A DNA stretch of 64,000 nt from Flavobacteriaceae bacterium (lineage in GTDB: Bacteria > Bacteroidota > Bacteroidia > Flavobacteriales > Flavobacteriaceae), in NCBI GenBank assembly GCA_017852075.1, contig JAFMLQ010000003.1, positions 19,217-83,216 of the forward strand. The letters run 5' to 3'. The notes beneath the pieces were generated by a model. It was not told the DNA's origin. It saw nothing but the letters and a program-made list of their open reading frames with translations, and did not search any database. The position numbers and the translations under genes were made by a program. Position 1 is the first letter of the stretch. Every line of letters begins with the position of its first letter. This document shows positions 43,107 through 51,521 of the stretch, in pieces.

Positions 43107-43403
43107 ATGAGTTTAGAAAATATTATCTCGCAGTTTGAAAAAAGAGCCTCAACTGCAGAACCTATAGGAGGTACGTTGAAGTTTGAAGTAGACGGCATGG
43201 GTATTTTAATTGACGGAACTGGAGATACAAATACAGTAAACGCTTCCGATTCAGAAGCAGATTGCACCATCAGTCTTACTGCAGAAGTATTGGAAAAACT
43301 TCGAGATGGTGACATCAATCCGATGATGGCAGTTATGGGCGGACAAATCAAAATTAGCGGAGACATGGGATTGGCAATGAAAGTCCAATCGCTGATGGGT
43401 TGA
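43107..43403 (+). CDS. SCP2 sterol-binding domain protein
   Basis: 98 aa; DCTISLTAEVLEKLRDGDINPMMAVMGGQIKISGDMGLAMKVQSLMG is diagnostic of SCP-2 folds. Confidence 0.93.
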   Translation: MSLENIISQFEKRASTAEPIGGTLKFEVDGMGILIDGTGDTNTVNASDSEADCTISLTAEVLEKLRDGDINPMMAVMGGQIKISGDMGLAMKVQSLMG

Positions 43404-43507
43404 AAGTTATCCCGTTTTACAGTTTGTTCTAAATATAAAATTGGTAACAATTCTAAAACAATTCGTTGCCATTAACTTAATTAAAATCAAAAGTTTAAGG
43501 TCTAAAT

Positions 43508-44368
43508 TTGCGTAAAAACAAATTGGATAAAACTCGCAAAGTAGACCTTTTAGTGCTTTCAGATATTCATTTGGGTACATATGGATGTCAAGCAAAGCCG
43601 CTTCTCAAATATCTAAGATCCGTAGACCCCAAAAGAATCATCCTCAATGGAGACATCATTGATATTTGGCAGTTTAATAAACGCTACTGGCCAAAGTCAC
43701 ATATGAAAGTGGTTAAATACATACTTACTCAAATACAACAAGGAAAAGAAATTTATTATTTGACTGGGAACCACGATGAAATGTTTCGAAAATTTGCGGG
43801 TTTTCAAATTAATAATTTTAAAATTCTCAATAAAAAAGTACTTGATTTGGATGGTAAAAAAGCATGGTTTTTTCATGGGGATGTTTTCGATATTACCATG
43901 CAATATTCGAAATGGTTAGCCCGGCTTGGCGCTATTGGTTATGATGCTCTGATTGTTATTAATAACGCATTGAATTTTGTGTTATCAAAATTAGGCCGTC
44001 CACGATATTCTCTATCAAAGAAGGTCAAAAACAATGTAAAAGGAGCTATAAAATTTATCAATAAGTTCGAAGAAATTATTGTAGGAATAGCCAGTGAGAG
44101 AAACTATAATTATGTGGTGTGTGGTCATATTCATCAACCTGCAATAAAAAAATACACTTTTAAAAATAAAAATATCATTTATCTCAACTCTGGAGATTGG
44201 ATAGAAAATCTTACCGCCCTTGAATACCACAACAAAAAATGGAAGATCTACCAACACGATCTAAATTTTAAAGAAGAAGAAGAAGAATCATCCCAGGACA
44301 ATACAGATTTATCGCCCAAGGAACTGTTTCAAGAAATGATGAATGAGTTTAAAATAATGGAAAACTGA
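43508..44368 (+). CDS. Metallophosphoesterase, UDP-2,3-diacylglucosamine diphosphatase-like
   Basis: LSDIHLGTYG, LNGDIIDIWQF, LTGNHDEMFRKF, FFHGDVFD, VCGHIHQP. Start at 43508 is not ATG (TTG) and is uncertain. Confidence 0.88.
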   Translation: MRKNKLDKTRKVDLLVLSDIHLGTYGCQAKPLLKYLRSVDPKRIILNGDIIDIWQFNKRYWPKSHMKVVKYILTQIQQGKEIYYLTGNHDEMFRKFAGFQINNFKILNKKVLDLDGKKAWFFHGDVFDITMQYSKWLARLGAIGYDALIVINNALNFVLSKLGRPRYSLSKKVKNNVKGAIKFINKFEEIIVGIASERNYNYVVCGHIHQPAIKKYTFKNKNIIYLNSGDWIENLTALEYHNKKWKIYQHDLNFKEEEEESSQDNTDLSPKELFQEMMNEFKIMEN

Positions 44369-45393
44369 TGAAAATTCTTTACGGTATTCAAACAACTGGA
44401 AACGGTCATCTGACGCGTGCAAAAGAAGTCATCTCCATTCTAAACAAAAGGGCAGAAGTGGATGTGATTTTAAGTGGCCCTAAAACTAATAAAATCTCTC
44501 TAAACCATCCGATAAAGCATCACTATCGAGGACTCACTTTTTTTTACACCAAAAAAGGGGAGATTCACTGGCTGAAAACACTTTTTAAAAATAATTTTTT
44601 TAAACTTTTCATTGACATCTTCCACTGTCCTTTAGATTCTTACGATTTAATTTTAAATGATTTTGAACCAGTAACTGCCTGGTCGTGTTATTTGAAAAAC
44701 AAAAAATGTGTCGCCTTAAGCAATCAATACTCTTTATTCTCTGATAAGGGTCCCAAATTAAAAAAGCGGTTTCAAACAACCCTAAAAATGCTTCGCTATT
44801 TTGCACCTGCTACTTATGGTTATGGTTTACATTTCAAGAAATTTGACGACAATATTTTCCTTCCTATCATCCGAAAAAAAATAAGAAAAGTAAAAGTGAG
44901 CGACATGGGATATTTTTTAGTCTATCTTCCCAGTTATGGCATAGAAGAAATCAAAAACGTTTTAATCACTTTCCCTAACTCTAATTGGGTTGTTTTTTCA
45001 CCAGAAATTGAAAAGTCTGAATTAGAAAATAACATTCAATGGGAACCAATAAACGAAACTACATTTTTAAAAAATATAGCAAGTTGTAGGGGTGTGGTAA
45101 CATCTGCAGGATTTTCTACTTTATCAGAGGCTATGTATTTAAAAAAACCCATTTTAACGACCCCTATTGCCTCCCAAATTGAACAAGCGTATAATGCTGA
45201 AATGATTCGGGAAATGGGAGGAAAAGTGATCAAAAAGTTTTCTGTCAAGCATAAAAAGGAAATTCAAAAATGGATCTTAGATCCAAAAGTCATTGCTGTA
45301 GAGCTAGAACAAAAAAATTATGAAGTGGTAGATCGTATTCTTTTGGATTATATCAAATCCCTTTTAAATCTAGATCAAGTTCGCTTAAACTGA
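44368..45393 (+). CDS. Glycosyltransferase-like protein (GT-B, MJ1255/VC2487-type)
   Basis: KILYGIQTTGNGHLTRAKEVI, CRGVVTSAGFSTLSEAMYLKKPILTTPIASQIEQAYNAEMI; 1-nt overlap with upstream gene. Confidence 0.82.
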   Translation: MKILYGIQTTGNGHLTRAKEVISILNKRAEVDVILSGPKTNKISLNHPIKHHYRGLTFFYTKKGEIHWLKTLFKNNFFKLFIDIFHCPLDSYDLILNDFEPVTAWSCYLKNKKCVALSNQYSLFSDKGPKLKKRFQTTLKMLRYFAPATYGYGLHFKKFDDNIFLPIIRKKIRKVKVSDMGYFLVYLPSYGIEEIKNVLITFPNSNWVVFSPEIEKSELENNIQWEPINETTFLKNIASCRGVVTSAGFSTLSEAMYLKKPILTTPIASQIEQAYNAEMIREMGGKVIKKFSVKHKKEIQKWILDPKVIAVELEQKNYEVVDRILLDYIKSLLNLDQVRLN

Positions 45394-45576
45394 GCAACTC
45401 ATGTCAGCACCACAGCACTGTGGGGACTTGATTTTTCCTTCGCAACTTCTACAAATTGAAATTTGAACCACATTTCCGTCATCTAATGTGAGGTGGTCAT
45501 TTTCTAAAGGTTGGTCGCATTTAGCACAACTGGCGTTTACTGCCATTCCACAAGAAGCACATTCATAAGTAGCCAT
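45385..45576 (-). CDS. Small Cys-rich double zinc-ribbon-like protein
   Basis: 63 aa with CASC, CAKC, CRSC and CCGADMSC; 9 Cys. Confidence 0.75.
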   Translation of the reverse strand: MATYECASCGMAVNASCAKCDQPLENDHLTLDDGNVVQISICRSCEGKIKSPQCCGADMSCSV

Positions 45577-45601
45577 AATTTGTTTTTTTAGTTATTTAAA
45601 G

Positions 45602-45829
45602 TTACTCTTTTTTTATCAAAACCAAACCCCATTTAAACAAACTAATCAATAACCAAACCCAAGGTGCACCGTGCAACAAAAGATCAAAATAATCCATGCT
45701 ACCCATACCTGTGCCTCCACCTGCAATCCATCGGATTTTTCCCAACAGGTGGGGCTCAGGAGTAAAAGGTGCAAGGCCGAGTGTCAGCGCAATGATCAGT
45801 GGGGTTATAAAGGGAATTTTTTGACTCAT
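45602..45829 (-). CDS. Small membrane protein (75 aa, two TMs)
   Basis: ATGA overlap with the upstream sulfatase stop; two hydrophobic segments with a Gly-rich loop. Confidence 0.75.
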   Translation of the reverse strand: MSQKIPFITPLIIALTLGLAPFTPEPHLLGKIRWIAGGGTGMGSMDYFDLLLHGAPWVWLLISLFKWGLVLIKKE

Positions 45830-47457
45830 AAGGATTTATTTAGAACATCTAAGGGCCAAGGAACCTGTTGACCGGTCTCTTTTAGTTTTGGCATTTGAGC
45901 TTCCACTTTAATCAAATGTGCTGTAAGTGTTTTTGCCAACCTCAAGGTTTCTTCTGTATTTTTTTTAACTAAATTCTTTTGTTCTCCAATATCTGAGGGT
46001 AAATGATACAATTCTAAGTTTTGGTTTTCATGAAAATAAATCAGCTTCCAAGGCCCCTCACGTATGGCGCTATAACTACCTATTCCTGGCCCAGAAGGAC
46101 CCCATGCATTGGGGTAATGCCAATACAGAGGCCGTTCTTCACTTTTAAGAGAATTATTTTTTAATAGAGGTACAAAACTTGTTCCGTCAAGGGTTTGAGG
46201 AATTTCTCCAGAATCTACATTTGCCATTTCCAAGATTGAAGGGAAAAAGTCTTCAATAATCAAAGGAGTACTATTTACAGTAGCAGGAAAAGTTTTTCCA
46301 GGCCAATACGCCAACATAGGCACTCGAATTCCCCCTTCATATATTGAACCTTTACCGCTTTTAAGAGGGAGGTTGTGTGTGTGTTTTTCACCCCCTCTAG
46401 CTACTGCACTCAAGCCCCCGTTGTCAGACATAAATAAAATAATTGTATTGTCTTCAAGCTGTTGGGCCTCCAAATACTCCATCACCTCTCCTAGAGCTGC
46501 GTCCATGCTTTCAATCATAGAGGCATAACGGGCTTCGGGTTCTTCCATACCTTTGTTTCGATAGGCTTCTATGTAACGATCGTTCGCCATCAAAGGAGTA
46601 TGAATACCGTATAAAGCGAAATACAAGAAAAAAGGCTGCTTGTTCGCTACGGGTTCATTCATTGCAATACGTACTTCTTTTGATAGTACTTCGGTCAAAA
46701 AGAGATCTTGACCATGATATTTTTCCAAACCTGGAACCGCCCAAACTTCTTTACCTTTTTTACCATTTCCAAAGTTTTCACGTCCCAAATAGCTTTCAGG
46801 AGCTCCTGCAGCATGACCCGCAATATTGACTTGAAATCCCAAATTTAACGGATTTGAAGAGGGGTAACCAATCGCTCCAAAATGAGCTTTCCCAGCGTGA
46901 ATGGTATAATATCCCTTTTCTGATAACAGCTGGGGAAGAGGTTTGGCATGGGCTGCATTTGGAGTAGCTGCATCTAGACCAATTCCGTTGTAATTCCAAT
47001 CAGGAAAATCTAAAGTGGGATGGTTCAACTCCATAGGTTGTAGCTTATCGGGTTGTAAGGTCCAGTTCGTTACCCGATGACGAGCCGCGTTCATTCCTGT
47101 CATCAAACTCACACGTGTGGGAGAGCAAACCGGAGTAGCATAGGCATTGGTAAATTTCACTCCCTTTTGAGCCAACCGCTCCATATTGGGAGTCTGATAT
47201 ATCCTATTAAAGTCCGTCGACTGATCCCAAAATGGTACCGAAGTATCTTGCCAACCCATATCGTCAACAAAAAACATAACAATATTTGGCATTGGAGAAT
47301 TTTCTTTTGCGGTTTGACAGCTTATTGCTATAAATGGGAGTAAAAGCAAAAATGAACGTACATGTTTCGTCCGTTTAAAGTTTTCAAGGACTTTATTTCT
47401 CAAGCATGTCTCACAAGAAATTAAAATTACTCTTTTGATTTTTCTTAAATAGTTCAT
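45826..47457 (-). CDS. Cys-type (formylglycine) sulfatase, lipoprotein
   Basis: NIVMFFVDDMGWQD, PVCSPTRVSLMTGMNAARHR sulfatase signature, lipobox FIAISCQT; true start likely internal. Confidence 0.94.
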   Translation of the reverse strand: MNYLRKIKRVILISCETCLRNKVLENFKRTKHVRSFLLLLPFIAISCQTAKENSPMPNIVMFFVDDMGWQDTSVPFWDQSTDFNRIYQTPNMERLAQKGVKFTNAYATPVCSPTRVSLMTGMNAARHRVTNWTLQPDKLQPMELNHPTLDFPDWNYNGIGLDAATPNAAHAKPLPQLLSEKGYYTIHAGKAHFGAIGYPSSNPLNLGFQVNIAGHAAGAPESYLGRENFGNGKKGKEVWAVPGLEKYHGQDLFLTEVLSKEVRIAMNEPVANKQPFFLYFALYGIHTPLMANDRYIEAYRNKGMEEPEARYASMIESMDAALGEVMEYLEAQQLEDNTIILFMSDNGGLSAVARGGEKHTHNLPLKSGKGSIYEGGIRVPMLAYWPGKTFPATVNSTPLIIEDFFPSILEMANVDSGEIPQTLDGTSFVPLLKNNSLKSEERPLYWHYPNAWGPSGPGIGSYSAIREGPWKLIYFHENQNLELYHLPSDIGEQKNLVKKNTEETLRLAKTLTAHLIKVEAQMPKLKETGQQVPWPLDVLNKSL

Positions 47458-47471
47458 CTCGAGGACTTTCT

Positions 47472-48938
47472 TTATTCGTTAATTTCAGGAGCTTTAAATA
47501 GTCCTAAATTATTAATTACTACTTGGGCTTTGGTATCGGTTACTGTAAATCGAATTGCTTCTACGGTTTGGGTTTCAAAGCGAATCAAACGTTTATTTCC
47601 AATGGTAGATCCTTCATAAATTTTCTGCCATTTCCCTGCAGTCATAATCTCAAAATGAAAGGCTTTAATTCGCTGACCTAAGGGAATGTATTCTTGTATC
47701 ATAAACGTATTGGCTTTTATGGGGTCAGCTAGGGTAACGGTTAGAGTGGGTTGTAGATCTTCAGATGTCGCCGCCCAATAGGTGCTTAAATCTTCATCAA
47801 CTAAATGTTTTTTTGAAAAGTTGTTTACCTCCGAGGATGTTTTCACTCTTTGACTTAAAAGATAATTGGTTGAGAAGGTTTCTTTTAAAAAGGAGGCTAA
47901 AGCGTTCAAATTGGCAACTTCATTTTCGTGCACCAATCCTCTCGTATCTACTGGTAAATTCAATAAGAGTGAACTGTTAAGACCTACAGAGTTGTAATAA
48001 ATATCAACCAACTTGGACAACGACTTTACTTGATCATCTTGTTCAGGATGATAATACCAACCTGGACGTATGGATACATCGGTTTCTGTTGGAACCCAAT
48101 GTGTTCCATTTTCTTGACCTGCAGCAAAGCGTTGAAAATCGGGCATTCCCCCGTACACACTATCGCGAAAAATAGGAGACCATGTGGTCTCATTTGCATA
48201 ACCTTTTTCATTTCCCACCCAACGAATATCTGGACCTGCATCACTAAAAATAACTGCTTGAGGCTGAAGTTCCCTTACCATCTTGATGGTATTGGGCCAG
48301 TCGTAATAAATTCGTTTATCTACACGTCGTTCTTCATTTGCACCTCCGTAGTAACCATCTCCCCCGTTAGCTCCATCAAACCACACTTCAAAGATCTCAC
48401 CGTATTCGGTCAAAAGCTCGGTTAATTGATTTCTGAAGTAAGTAATGTATTCTGGTTTTCCATAGTCGGGATGATTACGGTCCCAAGGGGAAAGGTAAAT
48501 TCCAAACTTTAAACCGTATTCTTTACAAGCTTCGGAAAGCTCGCGAATCAAATCTCCCTGTCCATTTCTCCAAGGGGAATTTTTTACAGAATGCTCTGTG
48601 TAATCACTGGGCCATAAACAAAACCCATCGTGGTGTTTTGCTGTAATGATAATTCCTTTCATCCCAGCTTCTTTGGCAACTCTTGCCCATTGCTTTGTGT
48701 CCAATTCAGTAGGATTAAACTGCTCTGGTTTTTCGTCTCCAAAACCCCATTCCATATTGGTGAAAGTATTCATATTGAAGTGAATAAAGGCATAGTACTC
48801 CAACTCCTGCCATGCCATTTGATATGAATTCGGTATAGGTTCTACGGGTGCTATCAGGGTTTGTTTTGTGGTACAACTGACAAAAAACCCTATGTAAAGA
48901 AGGGTCATAAATAACTTTGGATAACTAACTAATTTCAC
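47472..48938 (-). CDS. Alpha-L-fucosidase, GH29-like (lipoprotein)
   Basis: TAKHHDGFCLWPSDYTEHSV, EVWFDGANGG (nucleophile Asp region), lipobox FFVSCTTK; GTG start at 48938, 4 nt after the upstream sulfatase stop; C-terminal F5/8-like domain. Confidence 0.92.
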   Translation of the reverse strand: MKLVSYPKLFMTLLYIGFFVSCTTKQTLIAPVEPIPNSYQMAWQELEYYAFIHFNMNTFTNMEWGFGDEKPEQFNPTELDTKQWARVAKEAGMKGIIITAKHHDGFCLWPSDYTEHSVKNSPWRNGQGDLIRELSEACKEYGLKFGIYLSPWDRNHPDYGKPEYITYFRNQLTELLTEYGEIFEVWFDGANGGDGYYGGANEERRVDKRIYYDWPNTIKMVRELQPQAVIFSDAGPDIRWVGNEKGYANETTWSPIFRDSVYGGMPDFQRFAAGQENGTHWVPTETDVSIRPGWYYHPEQDDQVKSLSKLVDIYYNSVGLNSSLLLNLPVDTRGLVHENEVANLNALASFLKETFSTNYLLSQRVKTSSEVNNFSKKHLVDEDLSTYWAATSEDLQPTLTVTLADPIKANTFMIQEYIPLGQRIKAFHFEIMTAGKWQKIYEGSTIGNKRLIRFETQTVEAIRFTVTDTKAQVVINNLGLFKAPEINE

Positions 48939-48942
48939 GTTT

Positions 48943-50424
48943 CTATTTTTTAAATTTTGGATCGATAAATTCCCATTCTCTGATGTGCGGATGACGATGG
49001 GCAAGTCGCTGTAAGGAATCTATTTTTTTAATAAGCTCTGGATGTTGTTCCGCAAGGTTTTCTTCTTCTTTGGGATCATTGTTTAGGTTGTACAATTCCC
49101 AAGTGCTGTTTGGATTCGTTTTCATGTCAATTTTTACACCTTTCCAATCTCCCATCCGCAATGCAATTTGCCCTCTTTTTTCAGGATATTCGAAGTAAAG
49201 AAAAGGGTGGTTTCTTTGTCCGTCTTTTCCCAACAATTCGGGAAGCAATGAAATTCCGTCGGGAGAACTGGGTTTTTGTCCAACAAGTTCTGCAAAAGTA
49301 TTGAACATATCCCAATGACCCGAAACCAAATCGGAAGTTTGGCCTGCCTTGATTTTGTTTTTCCAATAGGCTATAAAAGGCACGCGAATGCCCCCTTCAT
49401 AAACATCCATCTTTAGACCTCGAAATCCTCCTGCACTGTTGAAATATTCAGGATCAACTCCACCTGCAAAAGTAGGCCCATTGTCGCTTGAAAACAGAAT
49501 TAATGTATTTTCTTCTTGTCCGCGTGCCTTGACGGCTTCCCAAATTTTACCCACCTCACTATCCAAATGGGTAATCATCGCAGCATAGGCGGAAAGGGGA
49601 TATTGGTGTGCGGAGTAGCCTTTATTTCCATAGTAGGGCTGTTCCTCAAACTGTCCTTGGTACTGAAGCAATAAGCTGTCTGGGATTTGGAGAGAGACGT
49701 GAGGTATAGGGGATGGATAGTACAAGAAAAAAGGTTTGTCTGTTGCGGTGGTATCCAAAAAATGAAGCGCTTTTTCTATCATTCTATCGGGTGCAAAGTC
49801 CGTTCCTTTAAATTGATCAAAAGCAGCTTGATTACTTTCCTTTTCAATCTGATTGTGTACTAAAAAATAGGTGTTGTCCAAGGGGGCAACTTGATCATTT
49901 TCCCAAAGGTGTGTGGGATAATAATTGTGAGCTTGTTTTTGGTCAAGGTAGCCATAGTAATAATCAAAACCTTGCAACAATGGACTTCCTGTAGTCCCAT
50001 TCATTCCCAATCCCCATTTTCCGACCATTGCGGTTTGATACCCCGCCTTTTTGAGCATTTTCGCCAAGGTAGGTGTGGTTTCAGGAATAGGCATTTGACC
50101 ACCTTCTTTTTCATCGGCAAACTGACCCAACTCATAGTTTCCCCGAATGTAGGCATGGCCTGCGTGCGTTCCCGTAAGCAACATATAACGGGACGGAGCA
50201 CATACAGGAGCCCCTGTATAATGTTGGGTAAAACGCATCCCTCCTGCAGCCAAACGATCTAGGTTTGGAGTTTTGATTTTTGTTTGACCATAGGCTCCAA
50301 GTTCTCCATAGCCTAAATCATCTGCAAAAATATAAATGATGTTTGGAGTTGATGCGGTTTTAGATTGGGGATTCATACATCCTAAAAAACATATTCCTAA
50401 GAGGAAGAGTAAACTGTTCTGCAT
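48943..50424 (-). CDS. Cys-type (formylglycine) sulfatase, lipoprotein
   Basis: NIIYIFADDLGYGELGAYGQ, PVCAPSRYMLLTGTHAGHA signature, lipobox CFLGCMNPQ. Confidence 0.95.
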   Translation of the reverse strand: MQNSLLFLLGICFLGCMNPQSKTASTPNIIYIFADDLGYGELGAYGQTKIKTPNLDRLAAGGMRFTQHYTGAPVCAPSRYMLLTGTHAGHAYIRGNYELGQFADEKEGGQMPIPETTPTLAKMLKKAGYQTAMVGKWGLGMNGTTGSPLLQGFDYYYGYLDQKQAHNYYPTHLWENDQVAPLDNTYFLVHNQIEKESNQAAFDQFKGTDFAPDRMIEKALHFLDTTATDKPFFLYYPSPIPHVSLQIPDSLLLQYQGQFEEQPYYGNKGYSAHQYPLSAYAAMITHLDSEVGKIWEAVKARGQEENTLILFSSDNGPTFAGGVDPEYFNSAGGFRGLKMDVYEGGIRVPFIAYWKNKIKAGQTSDLVSGHWDMFNTFAELVGQKPSSPDGISLLPELLGKDGQRNHPFLYFEYPEKRGQIALRMGDWKGVKIDMKTNPNSTWELYNLNNDPKEEENLAEQHPELIKKIDSLQRLAHRHPHIREWEFIDPKFKK

Positions 50425-50426
50425 AT

Positions 50427-51521
50427 TTAAATTTTTATAAATATTTTTTGTTTAAAAAGCCAATAACACAAATACCAAAGTCCAAATAATACAAATAGTC
50501 CTGAACTCAGATCAGCCCACCAAGAAGAAAAACCTCCAATCACGCTGTTGGAAAAAGGTTTAATGATTTTTAAAAATAATCCTCCACCGCCCAAAGAAGC
50601 AAATAAGTAAATAAATAGTGGGTTGACTCCAACCACTCTGAATACTAAAATCTTTTTTACGAGCCCTTTGATGTCTATCAACCAATAGCAAAATGCCAAG
50701 GCGAGAAAGGTCCATCCCGCAGAGAGCAGCACAAAAGAAGTCGTAGCTATACGTTTAATGACGGGTGTAAAAGAAAAAGTCAGATAACCAAGAGTCATTG
50801 CGATAATACCAGCCAAGATCAACTTTTTTAGTTTTTCTGAAGCAGACGTATTTTCCATCAACCACTTTCCAGCAACTACGCCCCAAAGGGTGTGTGCTGT
50901 AGTTGGAATGGCATTAAATGCAGCCCAGTGTCCTCCGTATTCATATCCACTAATTAAAATATTAAACCACGTTCCGAAATTTTGACCTGCCACAAATGCT
51001 TGATCAAATCCTGTAACAGGAAAAAAGCGGTAGAGCAAATCGGAAATTAAAATAAAAGCAAAGCCTAGCGTGATTTGAAGCCATGAAGCTTGTTTTAACA
51101 AAAGAAAAGAAATCAAATAGGTAAACGATAATTGGGCCAATACATTGTCAAACTGAAATACAATTTTCTCAGGTCCAACACAATAGAGCCCCCAGCCGAA
51201 AAGTAGAAGTAACAGTGCTCTTTGAAACGCATGACGGCGTATTTTGACCTCACTATCTCCTTTCTTTTTTCTATTTGCGTAGGATAAAGGGATCGAAACC
51301 CCTACAATGAACATAAAAAAAGGTTGAACCAAATCCCAAAAATGCAAGCCTTCCCACTTGGCATGATGAAATAGAAAATCCACAACCACTGTCAACTGTT
51401 CATTTCCCGAATTCCTCAACACCTCAAAAAGGTGCGCAAATTCTGCAATAAGCAGGAACATCACAAAACCTCTAAAAAAGTCTAGAGAAGCTAACCGCTG
51501 ATTTAAGTCTATTGATTTCAC
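50427..51521 (-). CDS. HGSNAT-like (DUF5009-type) membrane acyltransferase
   Basis: RLASLDFFRGFVMFLLI, HHAKWEGLHFWDLVQPFFMFIVGVSIPLSY, multi-TM; ATGA overlap with the next gene upstream. Confidence 0.85.
   Translation of the reverse strand: MKSIDLNQRLASLDFFRGFVMFLLIAEFAHLFEVLRNSGNEQLTVVVDFLFHHAKWEGLHFWDLVQPFFMFIVGVSIPLSYANRKKKGDSEVKIRRHAFQRALLLLLFGWGLYCVGPEKIVFQFDNVLAQLSFTYLISFLLLKQASWLQITLGFAFILISDLLYRFFPVTGFDQAFVAGQNFGTWFNILISGYEYGGHWAAFNAIPTTAHTLWGVVAGKWLMENTSASEKLKKLILAGIIAMTLGYLTFSFTPVIKRIATTSFVLLSAGWTFLALAFCYWLIDIKGLVKKILVFRVVGVNPLFIYLFASLGGGGLFLKIIKPFSNSVIGGFSSWWADLSSGLFVLFGLWYLCYWLFKQKIFIKI

Noticed and set aside
43082-43450. 122-aa minus-strand ORF
   Set aside because: Antisense to the well-supported SCP2-like gene.
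48030-48425. 131-aa plus-strand ORF
   Set aside because: Antisense to the GH29 fucosidase gene; composition looks spurious.
49891-50262. 123-aa plus-strand ORF
   Set aside because: Antisense to the sulfatase gene; no domain recognised.
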